64,000 nucleotides of DNA from positions 26,063 to 90,062 of the forward strand of contig CANNAM010000014.1 in assembly GCA_947502595.1 (NCBI GenBank), in the 5' to 3' direction. Of the stretch, positions 1 to 9,775 are shown piece by piece. Made by a program: the position numbers and the translations under genes. This DNA is from an uncultured Marinicella sp. (GTDB lineage Bacteria > Pseudomonadota > Gammaproteobacteria > Xanthomonadales > Marinicellaceae). The notes beneath the pieces were generated by a model. It worked only from the letters and a program-made list of their open reading frames with translations. It made no database searches and had not been told where the DNA came from. How positions within the stretch are numbered: position 1 is the first letter of the stretch; every line of letters starts with the position of its first letter.

Positions 1-2
1 AG

Positions 3-851
3 TTAAATTTTGACGTGCTCAAAGGGCAGATGGGTTTCAACAATCCACAAGTCGAAACCAATCGTTTCTCCTTGCGCTATGAATTGTTCAGAATTGAAGA
101 TGATGAAGCTGCTGATGACACTTGGCGCGAACAGCTTGAGGCCACACGGGTTAACAACCTTTGGGACATTCCCGAATTCAGACGTTATGCCCGACCCTTT
201 GCACCAGAAGAAGCTGGGCCTCAACCAGGCTTGGTGATTACTTTTGACACCAATGTGCTGTTTGGCTTGAACTTCTTTGGTAATGAGTTAGGACCCAATG
301 ACAGTGCGTATGATTCGAGTCAATTTTCAACCCGCATCCGTGGCGTAGGGACTTGGTTTGAAGCGTATGCCAATTTGCCTTTGGCCAATACGCCTAGAAT
401 GTATTTGATTCCAATAGGTGCTGATGTGATGCGTTCACCCAATGCCGATGATTTCAGCGTGCGGCAGTGGCAAATACTCGACCAAGTCGTACCTGTGCCA
501 CTGCCACTGGGAGCAACGGATTTAGATGCCCATGATTGGTTGCCTTCGATTGACAACCAAATCGGTGATCCTACACAAATTCGTCGTTACTCTCAGTACC
601 TGGCGCATCATTTCTCAGAACCTTTTGATATCGATCAAGTGGCAACCAGTTCTCGCTTGATTGGGCGTTCTGTATGGAACCGCAAATGGATGATGATCAT
701 CCCTGGAGCCAGTTTCCTCAATGATCCGAATCAAGGTTTAGACACCTTTATTCATGGGCAGCTCATACCCGGTGGGGATGGGGAGCGAGATGGCAATGGT
801 GTGAATGACATACACCTGTTCTTTACCACTTATTCTTACTCAGGAAATTGA
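3..851 (+). CDS. C-terminal part of a large protein of unknown function (5' end outside window)
   Basis: The reading frame is open to the left edge of the window, so only the last 282 or so residues are visible and no start can be assigned. The fragment has no membrane segment. It is rich in aromatic and proline residues (SLRYELFRIE, GLNFFG, RLIGRSVWNRKW, WMMIIPG) and ends in LFFTTYSYSGN. The LKGQMGFNNPQ-to-SYSGN layout recalls the C-terminal region of very large surface or Tc-toxin/neuraminidase-like proteins, but that is an impression from memory and not a family assignment. Its stop codon lies two bases before the ATG of the next gene, so the two are probably cotranscribed. Confidence 0.6.
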   Translation, partial: LNFDVLKGQMGFNNPQVETNRFSLRYELFRIEDDEAADDTWREQLEATRVNNLWDIPEFRRYARPFAPEEAGPQPGLVITFDTNVLFGLNFFGNELGPNDSAYDSSQFSTRIRGVGTWFEAYANLPLANTPRMYLIPIGADVMRSPNADDFSVRQWQILDQVVPVPLPLGATDLDAHDWLPSIDNQIGDPTQIRRYSQYLAHHFSEPFDIDQVATSSRLIGRSVWNRKWMMIIPGASFLNDPNQGLDTFIHGQLIPGGDGERDGNGVNDIHLFFTTYSYSGN

Positions 852-853
852 TC

Positions 854-3109
854 ATGAAACATTACAGATCACTGCTTGTATTGATTGTCACTTTAATGCT
901 TTCCAGCACTCAAGTATCGGCAAAATTGTCACAACCTGATTATGTGTTGTATGGCACTGCCACATGGTTTGGTGGCCCGTTGCCCACAGAGTCTGAAGTC
1001 AGTATATATTTAAACAACCAGCTGTTAACCGCGGCGTCCTATAAAATGGGTACCAACGATAACCTCAACGGCCTGTATGCCCTAAGGATACCGATGGACA
1101 GCAACGACCCCAGAACGTTTGGCAGCGCCAGGCCGGGTGATCCTGCCTCTGTATTTATCAATGGCAGCCTGGTAGCTGATGTTTTGGTGGGTGATTATGG
1201 TGTGGCAGAGCGCCTGGATATTGACCCCATCAATTTATCTGCTAACACCTCGGTTATCACCTTGATGGCTGGTGAAGTGGTTGAAGGTAATGTGGGGCAA
1301 ACCACTTTAACCATGCAAGTGCAATTGTCTAATCAAGCCGAAGCAGAAGTCAGTGTTGATTGGCAAAATGTCGATGGCACTGCCATCGGTGGCGACAGTT
1401 GTACCTTTGATGTGGATTATTTGAATACCAATGGTACGGCAGTCATCGGCATAGGTGAATCGCAAACAGACATCAACATTCAGGTTTGTGGTGACACTTT
1501 AATCGAAGCCAGTGAAACCTTTGATATTGTATTGAGCCAGGCAGAAAATGGTGTGATTCAGTTTGATCGTGCACAAGGGACTATTTTGGACGATGATGGT
1601 TTGCCACAATTGCATGGTTATGATGCGGTGATATACGAACCCAGCTCTGGTGACTTGGTACATGAATTTGAGTTGCGTTTGTCGAGGGCTTATGAGCAAG
1701 CTGTCAGTGTGAATTACAACACTGTGGGCAACAGTGCCACAGCAAATGTTGACTTTGTTGCCGCCTCTGGTACGTTGGTGATACCCGCAGGCGTTGTAAC
1801 GGCCAGTATTCCAGTCACATTTTTAGCTGATGCAGAAGATGAAGGCATTGAAATCATGACTGTTCAATTAAGTGCGGTGAATAACGCCACATTAGTCAGT
1901 AATGAATTAACCGCATTTATTCTAGATGCCAACCAAGAACAACAAACCGAAGAATCTAATGTTGTCACCAACGAAGATGTACCTGATTTAATCAGTCCCT
2001 CGGACGTGCAATTCAGTGCCGATGGTCAATACTTATATGTCTCTACTTTGCATGAGGGTGGCAGTGTGTTGCGCTTTGCTTTCAATAATGGCCAATTGAA
2101 CCACCTTGAAACCATTAACAACATGACAGTCGGCTTTGAAAGCGGCTTGTTTGGTTTGATTCGTGATTTAAGCTTGTCTCCCAATGGGCAGTATTTATTT
2201 GCAGCAGCCAGTGGTGATCAAGCCATCATGTCTTTCACTCGCAATGCCATTGATGGGACTTTAGTGCTTAACCAAACGGTGGAAAACAACCTGACTCAAG
2301 ATTTTGGTATTGAAGGTGTTTATGGCCTGGCCATGAGTCCAGATGGGCAATTTATATATGCTGTGGGCAGCGAGTCAGATGCTTTGACCGTATTTGCTGT
2401 CAATGATACGGATGGCAGCCTAAGCTTTGTTGAAAAAGAGGTGTTAGGCATCGATGACCCAAGCGATGCAGGAGGACCGGTGGTTTTCATGGATCGCCCA
2501 ATTGATGTCCAAGTTTCAGCAGACGGTATGCAGGTTTATGTGGCTGCAGACTTTTCATCTTCGCTGGCGGTTTTCAACCGAGACCCACTGACCGGTGAAC
2601 TGAGTTTTCAGGAAGCTTTCAAAAAAGGCGTCAATGGTGTGACCGGGCTTGGTGGGGCTGCAGCGGTGTGGTCCTCTAATGACAGCCGTCATTTGTATGT
2701 GATGGGACGAGGGGATGACAGCGTAGCAGTGTTCGACCGCAGTCCTACAGGAACCATTTCATTCAACCGTACATTGACGCAACAACAAGCTGACTTTATT
2801 GGCTTGAATGCGCCTTTGGCAGTGATTGGCTCACATGATGACAGTCGTTTATATGGCTTGGGCTTTGATGATTCTTCACTGGTGTCATTCGAGCGAGTGG
2901 TGGACAACAATGACCCAAATTATGGTCAATTAACTTTTGCTGATATCGAGCAAGACAATGTCAATGACGTGAACTCCTTGGCAGGTCCTATCGCACTGGA
3001 TTTGAACCCAGATGGTAAGTGGATTGTGGTAGCTGCTGGGATTGACAATGCTTTGAGTTTATTTAAAACACATTTAAATGATTTGATTTTCGCCAGTGGC
3101 TTTGATTGA
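854..3109 (+). CDS. Secreted Calx-beta / beta-propeller protein with C-terminal IFxxxFD tag
   Basis: This is a predicted exported surface protein of 751 residues. The ATG at 854 was chosen over the in-frame TTG at 848 because it begins a clean signal peptide (MKHYRSLLVLIVTLMLSSTQVSA). A beta-rich N-terminal part is followed by two Calx-beta-like domains at about residues 130-355, with SETFDIVLSQA and a DDD acidic loop in the first. A lactonase/YVTN-type propeller follows at about 380-735, with repeated blades of the form SPDGQFIYAVGSES and SADGMQVYVAADFS. The protein ends NDLIFASGFD, closely like the end of the adhesin-like gene at 41635-44274 (NDLIFKDTFE). The protein probably binds calcium and ligand outside the cell. 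The actual ligand is unknown. Confidence 0.8.
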   Translation: MKHYRSLLVLIVTLMLSSTQVSAKLSQPDYVLYGTATWFGGPLPTESEVSIYLNNQLLTAASYKMGTNDNLNGLYALRIPMDSNDPRTFGSARPGDPASVFINGSLVADVLVGDYGVAERLDIDPINLSANTSVITLMAGEVVEGNVGQTTLTMQVQLSNQAEAEVSVDWQNVDGTAIGGDSCTFDVDYLNTNGTAVIGIGESQTDINIQVCGDTLIEASETFDIVLSQAENGVIQFDRAQGTILDDDGLPQLHGYDAVIYEPSSGDLVHEFELRLSRAYEQAVSVNYNTVGNSATANVDFVAASGTLVIPAGVVTASIPVTFLADAEDEGIEIMTVQLSAVNNATLVSNELTAFILDANQEQQTEESNVVTNEDVPDLISPSDVQFSADGQYLYVSTLHEGGSVLRFAFNNGQLNHLETINNMTVGFESGLFGLIRDLSLSPNGQYLFAAASGDQAIMSFTRNAIDGTLVLNQTVENNLTQDFGIEGVYGLAMSPDGQFIYAVGSESDALTVFAVNDTDGSLSFVEKEVLGIDDPSDAGGPVVFMDRPIDVQVSADGMQVYVAADFSSSLAVFNRDPLTGELSFQEAFKKGVNGVTGLGGAAAVWSSNDSRHLYVMGRGDDSVAVFDRSPTGTISFNRTLTQQQADFIGLNAPLAVIGSHDDSRLYGLGFDDSSLVSFERVVDNNDPNYGQLTFADIEQDNVNDVNSLAGPIALDLNPDGKWIVVAAGIDNALSLFKTHLNDLIFASGFD

Positions 3110-3189
3110 CATGGTCTCAGCAATGTATTTGTAGCAGGCCAATGAATGATTATCAGTTTATCAAGATAGCTGCTTAATAAATGTAAGGT

Positions 3190-3218
3190 ATCAGGTTAAA
3201 ATGCAGTTTTAACCTGAT
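3190..3218. promoter_or_regulatory. Perfect 12-bp inverted repeat just upstream of pheA
   Basis: ATCAGGTTAAAA and TTTTAACCTGAT are exact reverse complements separated by 5 nt (TGCAG). The dyad ends nine bases before the pheA ATG, where no convincing Shine-Dalgarno sequence is visible. It could be an operator, a translational hairpin, or the terminator of the preceding gene. The absence of a following T-run argues against a standard intrinsic terminator. Confidence 0.55.
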
Positions 3219-3227
3219 TGATGACTT

Positions 3228-4316
3228 ATGACTGTAGACAACGAAAAGTGGCTGCTTAGTTTGCGCACGCAAATAGATCAAATCGATGCAAACATTCAAC
3301 AGCTCATCACTGAACGAGCGACGATAGCCAACCAAGTAGCACAAAGCAAAAGTAAAGCCGATGCAGGTGGGGTTTACTATCGACCTGAAAGGGAAGCGCA
3401 AGTACTCAGAGCGGTTAAAGCACGTAATCAAGGCCCTTTGACTGATGAAGCCCTGTTGCGCTTGTTCAAAGAAATCATGTCTGCCTGTTTGGCCCAACAA
3501 AAACCCCTAAACATTGCTTTTTTAGGTCCTGAAGGTACATTTTCTGAAATGGCCACCTATAAATACTTTGGCCATTCAATCAAAGCCATTCCAGAGCTAA
3601 GCATAGATCATGTTTTTGCTGAAGTGGAAGCCGGTGTGGTTGACTATGGCGTGGTGCCTATTGAGAATTCGACCGAAGGTGCGGTGAATAATACATTGGA
3701 TATGTTCGTCAATTCACCCTTGAAAATCTGTGGTGAGATTGATTTACCAATTCACCATAACTTGATGTCCAAACAAAAAAGCCTGAGTAACATCAATATC
3801 ATTTATTCTCACAGTCAGTCTTTGGCGCAATGCCGCACTTGGTTGCGATCACATGCGCCGGATATAGAAACCATCCCAGTGGCCTCCAATGCTGAAGCAG
3901 CCAGAAAGGCCTCTTTTAATGAACATGCTGCCGCCATTGCAGGTGAATCAGCTGCGGGCATGTATGGTTTAGAGATCCTTCACAGTGACATTGAAGACCA
4001 AGCTGATAACACCACCCGTTTTTTAGTGATAGGCAAGCAGTTGTTAACCAGAAGCGGCGATGATAAATCGTCTTTGATGGTGGCTGGTAAAGATGAGCCT
4101 GGTGTGCTGTTTCATATCCTTAAGCCATTGAATGATCATGGCATCAGTATGAAACGCATAGAGTCACGGCCTTCCAAATTAGGCAAATGGGATTATGTGT
4201 TTTTTATTGATGTAGAAGGACATGTTGAAGACGAGGGTTTGTCACAAGCCATAGCCACCATGCAAAGGTTTACTTCAAATTTAAAAGTACTGGGTTCATA
4301 CCCGAAGTCTATTTAG
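3228..4316 (+). CDS. pheA: Bifunctional chorismate mutase / prephenate dehydratase (P-protein)
   Basis: The enzyme makes phenylpyruvate from chorismate through prephenate, the committed route to phenylalanine. Three domains are visible in 362 residues. The AroQ-type chorismate mutase spans about 6-92 (YYRPEREAQVL). The prephenate dehydratase spans about 95-275, with GPEGTFSE, VPIENSTEGAVNNTLD and the catalytic TTRF motif at 262-265. An ACT regulatory domain spans about 280-360, with GVLF and the phenylalanine-binding ESRP motif at 312-315, so feedback inhibition by phenylalanine is expected. Length and domain order match proteobacterial PheA. It is separated from leucine dehydrogenase by a 281-bp leader region. 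Confidence 0.97.
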   Translation: MTVDNEKWLLSLRTQIDQIDANIQQLITERATIANQVAQSKSKADAGGVYYRPEREAQVLRAVKARNQGPLTDEALLRLFKEIMSACLAQQKPLNIAFLGPEGTFSEMATYKYFGHSIKAIPELSIDHVFAEVEAGVVDYGVVPIENSTEGAVNNTLDMFVNSPLKICGEIDLPIHHNLMSKQKSLSNINIIYSHSQSLAQCRTWLRSHAPDIETIPVASNAEAARKASFNEHAAAIAGESAAGMYGLEILHSDIEDQADNTTRFLVIGKQLLTRSGDDKSSLMVAGKDEPGVLFHILKPLNDHGISMKRIESRPSKLGKWDYVFFIDVEGHVEDEGLSQAIATMQRFTSNLKVLGSYPKSI

Positions 4317-4383
4317 TCTCAATGACTTAGCTATGTTGCGGCAGCTTTAAAAGTATATCTACACTCTGTCAACGGGGTAAATA

Positions 4384-4431
4384 ATGCAAAAACGCAACTG
4401 TTGTTGTATAATTGCGCGCGCCCTCAGGGGC
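4384..4431 (+). promoter_or_regulatory. Candidate promoter and GC-rich leader hairpin of the leucine-degradation operon
   Basis: A perfect TATAAT lies at 4407-4412. The only -35 at normal spacing is poor (ATGCAA, 4384-4389). Just downstream, CGCCC-TCAG-GGGCG (about 4418-4431) can form a 5-bp GC hairpin followed by TGAATTTTT, which is terminator-like and could act as a leader structure. The rest of the 4317-4597 gap shows no credible gene; the short ORF there has no recognisable features. Confidence 0.35.
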
Positions 4432-4597
4432 GTGAATTTTTCAATGAATTCACTCTAATTCCTTCAAATGTAGAAGTCATAGGATTGATGTTAGGTTTTA
4501 AATTTGAGGGGGACACTTTTGATCTTGGTTGCCAGGATCTTTCAAATTTAACCAGAAAATGGTTGCATGAGACAACTGTTTTTAATGAGGACAGAAC

Positions 4598-5710
4598 ATG
4601 AATATTTTTGAGACCATTGATAAGACAGAACACGAAGAGGTGGTATTTTGTCATAATAAAGATGTGGGATTAAAAGCCATTATTGCTATTCACAACACTG
4701 TTTTAGGGCCGGCTTTAGGCGGTCTTCGCATGTGGCCATACAAAACAGAACAAGAAGCCTTGAACGATGTACTGAGACTGTCTCGCGGTATGACCTATAA
4801 AGCCGCAGTGTCTGGTTTGAATTTAGGCGGTGGTAAATCCATCATCATTGGCGACCCTAAAACGGATAAATCAGAAGAGTTGTTCAGAGCCTTTGGCCGC
4901 TTTATGGACTCGCTCGGTGGCAGGTACATCACTGCTGAGGACGTGGGTATTGATGTCAATGACATGGAATATGTTTTTCAAGAAACCGACAATGTAGTTG
5001 GTGTGCACCAAGTACATGGTGGTTCAGGTGATCCTTCACCATTCACGGCTTATGGTACGTATCAAGGCATCAAAGCCAGTTTGGAAAGAAAATTTGGTAA
5101 TCAAAATGTAGGTGATTACAGCTATGCAGTTCAAGGTGTTGGTCATGTTGGCATGGAGCTGGTTAAACTGTTACACAAAGATGGTGCCAAGATATTCGTT
5201 ACTGACATCAATGATGATGCGATTCAGCAATGTGTTGATGAGTATAACTGTGAAGCGGTTGGTTTGGATGACATATATGATGTGGATGCCAATGTTTATT
5301 CACCGTGTGCCCTTGGAGCGACAGTCAATGATGACACCATAGAGCGCTTTAAATTTGATATTGTTTGTGGCAGTGCCAACAACCAGTTGGCGGAAAACCA
5401 CCACGGTGATGAGTTAGAAAAAAGAGGCATGATTTATGCCCCAGACTATGCGGTTAATGCTGGAGGTTTGATGAATGTCTCGATTGAACTTGAAGGATAT
5501 AACCGTGAACGTGCAATGCGCATGACCAGAAATATTTATTACAACATCATTAAAATATTTGAAATTGCTGAACGTGATGGCATTGCCTCTTGGAAAGCCG
5601 CAGATCGCATGGGCGAGGAACGCATTGAGAAAATGGGTAAAGTAAAACTACCATTCATGTGCCAAAAAAATGTTAAGTTTTCAGGCCGCACTAAAAACGG
5701 TATTGCCTAA
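4598..5710 (+). CDS. Leucine (branched-chain amino acid) dehydrogenase
   Basis: This enzyme oxidatively deaminates leucine, and probably valine and isoleucine, to the 2-oxo acid with NAD. The 370 residues carry the Glu/Leu/Phe/Val dehydrogenase signature LNLGGGKS. K68, K80 and D115 fall at the same numbers as the substrate-binding and catalytic residues of characterised leucine dehydrogenases. The NAD site GVGHVG is at 181-186. Its stop codon overlaps the start of isovaleryl-CoA dehydrogenase by one base (TAATG), so it heads the leucine operon and supplies the keto acid. The branched-chain keto acid dehydrogenase needed between these two steps is not in the window. Phenylalanine dehydrogenase is the main alternative, but the context favours leucine. 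Confidence 0.93.
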   Translation: MNIFETIDKTEHEEVVFCHNKDVGLKAIIAIHNTVLGPALGGLRMWPYKTEQEALNDVLRLSRGMTYKAAVSGLNLGGGKSIIIGDPKTDKSEELFRAFGRFMDSLGGRYITAEDVGIDVNDMEYVFQETDNVVGVHQVHGGSGDPSPFTAYGTYQGIKASLERKFGNQNVGDYSYAVQGVGHVGMELVKLLHKDGAKIFVTDINDDAIQQCVDEYNCEAVGLDDIYDVDANVYSPCALGATVNDDTIERFKFDIVCGSANNQLAENHHGDELEKRGMIYAPDYAVNAGGLMNVSIELEGYNRERAMRMTRNIYYNIIKIFEIAERDGIASWKAADRMGEERIEKMGKVKLPFMCQKNVKFSGRTKNGIA

Positions 5711-6873
5711 TGGATTTTGATGTTGCATTGAGTGAAGATCTGGAGTTGTTGCGAGACACCGTTAGAAAATTCACCGCAGATGAGATTGCACCTCGGGCTG
5801 AGCAAATTGACACCGAAAATTTGTTCCCCGCGGACTTATGGCAGAAGATGGGCGAGCTGGGTTTGCTGGGGATTGCTATCCCCGCGCAATACGGTGGTTC
5901 TGAAATGGGCAATTTGGCTCATTTAGTCGCGATGGAAGAAATTTCTCGTGGTTCAGCATCAGTGGGTTTATCCTATGGCGCCCACTCCAACCTTTGTGTT
6001 ACTAATCTATACAAGCATGCCACCGAGGAGCAGCGACATAAATACCTGCCTAAACTATGTTCAGGTGAATATGTAGGCGCGTTGGCCATGAGTGAGCCAG
6101 GTGCAGGTTCTGACGTGGTGGGTTCAATGTCTTGTAGCGCTGTGAAAGACGGTGACGATTGGATTGCTAATGGCAATAAAATGTGGATCACCAATGGTCC
6201 AGATGCCGATGTGTTGATTGTTTACATGCGCACTGCAGATAAATCTGCAGGCTCAAAATGCATGACAGCCTTTATAGTTGAAAAAGGCATGCCAGGCTTT
6301 GCCACTGCACAAAAGTTGGATAAGTTGGGTATGCGTGGTTCCAATACCTGTGAATTGGTGTTTGATAATTGTCGCATTCCGGCGGCCAATGTATTGGGCC
6401 AAGTTAATAATGGTGTCAGTATTTTAATGGCTGGACTCAACACCGAAAGGCTGGTGCTTTCTGGTGGTCCACTAGGTATCATGCAAGCTGCAATGGATGC
6501 GGCTGTGCCTTACACTGCGCAGCGCAAACAATTTGGTAAAGACCTGGGTCAATTTGGTTTAATGCAAGCAAAAATTGGTAAGATGTATGCTGATTTGCAA
6601 GCTGCCAGATACTTTGCTTATGGTATAGCCAGAGATTATGACCAAGGCATCGAGTCTAGATTGGACCCAGCGGCTTGTTTATATTTTGCCTCAACTGCTG
6701 CTGTTCAAGTTGCTTTAGAAGCGATTCAAACCTTAGGTGGTAACGGTTACATCAATGAATACCCAACTGGCAGATTACTCAGGGATGCCAAGTTGTATGA
6801 CATTGGCGCTGGAACCAACGAAATCCGTTTGATGTTGATTGGTCGCGAATTGTACCGCAATGCCAAAGCTTAA
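5710..6873 (+). CDS. liuA: Isovaleryl-CoA dehydrogenase
   Basis: FAD-dependent oxidation of isovaleryl-CoA to 3-methylcrotonyl-CoA, passing electrons to ETF. The 387 residues show the acyl-CoA dehydrogenase fold with AMSEPGAGSD (127-136) and KMWITNG. The catalytic base E246 lies in GLNTERLVLSGGPLG, the position special to isovaleryl-CoA dehydrogenases. The usual C-terminal catalytic Glu of other acyl-CoA dehydrogenases is replaced by Gly in DIGAGTNEIR. That pair of features separates it from butyryl- and glutaryl-type enzymes. It is translationally coupled to leucine dehydrogenase through a TAATG overlap. Confidence 0.95.
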   Translation: MDFDVALSEDLELLRDTVRKFTADEIAPRAEQIDTENLFPADLWQKMGELGLLGIAIPAQYGGSEMGNLAHLVAMEEISRGSASVGLSYGAHSNLCVTNLYKHATEEQRHKYLPKLCSGEYVGALAMSEPGAGSDVVGSMSCSAVKDGDDWIANGNKMWITNGPDADVLIVYMRTADKSAGSKCMTAFIVEKGMPGFATAQKLDKLGMRGSNTCELVFDNCRIPAANVLGQVNNGVSILMAGLNTERLVLSGGPLGIMQAAMDAAVPYTAQRKQFGKDLGQFGLMQAKIGKMYADLQAARYFAYGIARDYDQGIESRLDPAACLYFASTAAVQVALEAIQTLGGNGYINEYPTGRLLRDAKLYDIGAGTNEIRLMLIGRELYRNAKA

Positions 6874-6922
6874 AAATGCCAAATTAACCCGGCAATCTTA
6901 ATAATCACAACCGAGAATACAG

Positions 6923-8125
6923 ATGACCTCCAGAACAGAAGCTACTGATAACAACGTTTACATTGTTGCAGCCAAAAGAACTGCTATTGGTTCATTCCAA
7001 GGGCAATTTGCCCATACACCAGCACCACTTTTAGGGGCTGAAGCCATCAAAGCCACTATTGATGAAGTCAGTATCAATCAAAATGATATTGATGAGGCTT
7101 TGATTGGTTGCGTCTTGCCAGCTGGCGTAGGTCAGGCACCGGCAAGACAAGCTGTGCTGAATGCTGGGTTACCGCTTTCAGTGCGTTGCACCACCATCAA
7201 TAAAGTGTGTGGTTCTGGCATGAAAACCGTGATGATGGCCCACGATGCCATCAAGGCAGGTTCGGCGAATCTAGTTATTGCAGGAGGTATGGAGTCTATG
7301 ACCATGGCACCATATTTGCTGCCTAAAGCACGTGGTGGTTATCGCATGGGGCACGCCCAGATGTTAGACCATATGTTTTTTGATGGCTTACAAAACCCCT
7401 ATGATGGCAACATGATGGGTACTTTTGCAGAAGCTTGTGCCGATAAATACAGCTACAGTCGTGAAGCGCAAGATGCGTTTTCAGCAGAGTCAGTTAAGCG
7501 CGCCATGGCAGCCATTGAGTCTGGTGCTTTTGATGCGGAGATTGCAGCCGTAGAAGTGCAAAGCAGACGTGCCACAACGGTCATTAAACAAGATGAAGAA
7601 CCGGCCAAATGTGATCTGGCCAAAATACCGACCTTGCGTCCAGCATTCCGTAAAGAGAATGGCACGGTTACAGCAGCCAATTCATCAAAAATTTCAGATG
7701 GCGCATCAATGACTTTGTTGGCCTCGGCTGATTACGTTGAACAAAACAACTTGAACCCACTGGCTAAAATTGTCGGTCACCATCAATATGCACATGAACC
7801 TGAATGGTTCACAACTGCGCCAGTAACAGCCATCAATCAATTGCTGAATAAAATCAATTGGACAGTTGCCGATGTTGATTTATTTGAAATCAATGAAGCA
7901 TTTGCAGTAGTAACCATGGCCGCGATGGATGAATTGGACATCCCACATGAAAAGGTCAATGTCAACGGTGGGGCAACGGCACTAGGTCACCCCATTGGCG
8001 CATCAGGCAATCGAATTTTAGTGACCCTGATTCATGCTTTGAAAAACCGTGGATTAAAAAGAGGTGTTGCCTCGTTGTGTATAGGTGGTGGTGAAGCAAC
8101 AGCCATTGCAATTGAATTGTTATAG
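6923..8125 (+). CDS. Acetyl-CoA C-acetyltransferase (thiolase)
   Basis: A 400-residue thiolase that interconverts two acetyl-CoA with acetoacetyl-CoA. The nucleophile C96 is in NKVCGSGMK. The C-terminal acid/base residues are in GHPIGASG and SLCIGGGEA. In leucine catabolism the terminal products are acetyl-CoA and acetoacetate, so a biosynthetic/degradative thiolase is a natural member of the operon. It sits 49 nt after isovaleryl-CoA dehydrogenase and 14 nt before the carboxylase subunit. The annotated ATG is preceded by CGAGAATACAG, a weak ribosome-binding site. Confidence 0.93.
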   Translation: MTSRTEATDNNVYIVAAKRTAIGSFQGQFAHTPAPLLGAEAIKATIDEVSINQNDIDEALIGCVLPAGVGQAPARQAVLNAGLPLSVRCTTINKVCGSGMKTVMMAHDAIKAGSANLVIAGGMESMTMAPYLLPKARGGYRMGHAQMLDHMFFDGLQNPYDGNMMGTFAEACADKYSYSREAQDAFSAESVKRAMAAIESGAFDAEIAAVEVQSRRATTVIKQDEEPAKCDLAKIPTLRPAFRKENGTVTAANSSKISDGASMTLLASADYVEQNNLNPLAKIVGHHQYAHEPEWFTTAPVTAINQLLNKINWTVADVDLFEINEAFAVVTMAAMDELDIPHEKVNVNGGATALGHPIGASGNRILVTLIHALKNRGLKRGVASLCIGGGEATAIAIELL

Positions 8126-8139
8126 GATCGTAGTAAACC

Positions 8140-9747
8140 ATGAAAATCATCAAAACTCAAATAGATTCATCGTCTCAACAATTTGATGAAAATCGTGTTT
8201 TTATGAGTCAACTGGTTGATGACCTGCAAAATAAATTAACCACCACTGCACTGGGTGGCTCTGAGCGCTCAAGAAAAAAACACACTGATCGTGACAAGCT
8301 ATTGGTCAGGGATCGGATTAATTTATTATTGGATCCAGGCAGCCCTTTTTTAGAAATCGCACCAATGGCCGCTCATGGTATGTATCAAAATGCAGCGCCA
8401 GCAGCTGGAATGGTTGCTGGAATAGGCATGGTACATGGTCAACAGGTTATGGTGGTGGCCAATGATGCCACAGTCAAAGGTGGTACCTACTTCCCAATGA
8501 CGGTGAAGAAGCACCTGCGGGCACAAGAGATTGCATTAGAAAATCAATTGCCTTGTGTCTATTTGGTTGATTCTGGTGGGGCTTTTTTACCTTTGCAGGA
8601 TGAGGTGTTTCCAGACAAAGATCATTTTGGGCGTATTTTTTATAACCAAGCGCAACTTTCTGCCAGGAATATACCGCAAATTGCTGTGGTTATGGGCTCG
8701 TGTACAGCTGGTGGCGCTTATGTGCCAGCCATGTGTGATGAGGCCATCATTGTAAAAGAGCAGGGCACCATATTTTTGGGTGGTCCGCCTTTGGTTAAAG
8801 CCGCTACTGGTGAGGTTGTTGATGCCGAATCATTGGGTGGTGCCGAAGTGCATTCATCACAGTCTGGAGTGACTGATCATTTTGCAGAAAATGACCCGCA
8901 CGCATTACAAATGGCGCGCAACTGTTTGAATTTTTTGAATCGTCCAAGTTATGCTTGGCTGGTCAGAAAAGAGCCAAGAGAACCGTTGTACCCAAGTCAT
9001 GAACTGTACGGAATTATTCCACAAAGCACCCGAATTCCATATGACGTCAAAGAAATCATAGCACGCTTAGTTGATGGTTCAGAATTTCAAGAATTTAAAG
9101 CAAAATATGGCAGTACACTGATTTGTGGTTTTGCACACATCAATGGTTACCCAGTTGGCATTGTTGCCAATAATGGCATATTGTTTGCAGAATCTGCTTT
9201 GAAAGGCGCGCACTTTGTCGAGTTGTGTAACCAAAGAAAAATTCCACTGGTTTTTTTACAGAACATCACCGGCTTCATGGTGGGACAAAAATACGAGAAT
9301 GCCGGCATTGCCAAAGACGGGGCTAAGATGGTCACGGCAGTGGCTTGTGCACAAGTGCCTAAGTTTACTGTGGTTATTGGTGGTTCATTTGGCGCTGGGA
9401 ATTACGCCATGAATGGTCGTGCCTACCAAGGGCGTTTTCTGTGGATGTGGCCCAATGCCCGAATTTCTGTAATGGGTGGTGACCAGGCCGCATCGGTGTT
9501 GACTACGGTGAAACAAGACGGCTATGACCACAAAGGTGAAACCTGGGACAGCAAAGAAAAAGAGCAGTTCTATGAACACATCAAAAATCAATACGATGAC
9601 CAGGGTCATCCTTACTATTCAACTGCTCGATTGTGGGACGATGGGGTTATAAACCCTGCAGATACCCGACAAATATTGTCACTTGCCATCGAAACCAGTA
9701 CCTGTGCAGATGTGGGTGAAGTAAATTATGGTGTATTCAGAATGTAA
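8140..9747 (+). CDS. liuB: Methylcrotonoyl-CoA carboxylase, carboxyltransferase (beta) subunit
   Basis: The subunit transfers carboxyl from carboxybiotin to 3-methylcrotonyl-CoA, forming 3-methylglutaconyl-CoA. The 535-residue length and the two acyl-CoA carboxyltransferase halves are typical, with [15 protein letters not shown] in the N half and [12 protein letters not shown] and [16 protein letters not shown] in the C half. The context (liuA upstream, liuC downstream) favours methylcrotonyl-CoA over propionyl-CoA or geranyl-CoA. The partner biotin carboxylase/BCCP subunit, normally adjacent, is absent from this cluster and from the window, so it must be encoded elsewhere if the enzyme works. 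Confidence 0.94.
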   Translation: MKIIKTQIDSSSQQFDENRVFMSQLVDDLQNKLTTTALGGSERSRKKHTDRDKLLVRDRINLLLDPGSPFLEIAPMAAHGMYQNAAPAAGMVAGIGMVHGQQVMVVANDATVKGGTYFPMTVKKHLRAQEIALENQLPCVYLVDSGGAFLPLQDEVFPDKDHFGRIFYNQAQLSARNIPQIAVVMGSCTAGGAYVPAMCDEAIIVKEQGTIFLGGPPLVKAATGEVVDAESLGGAEVHSSQSGVTDHFAENDPHALQMARNCLNFLNRPSYAWLVRKEPREPLYPSHELYGIIPQSTRIPYDVKEIIARLVDGSEFQEFKAKYGSTLICGFAHINGYPVGIVANNGILFAESALKGAHFVELCNQRKIPLVFLQNITGFMVGQKYENAGIAKDGAKMVTAVACAQVPKFTVVIGGSFGAGNYAMNGRAYQGRFLWMWPNARISVMGGDQAASVLTTVKQDGYDHKGETWDSKEKEQFYEHIKNQYDDQGHPYYSTARLWDDGVINPADTRQILSLAIETSTCADVGEVNYGVFRM

Positions 9748-9775
9748 CTGATAGTTACTTAACTTGAGAGAAATA

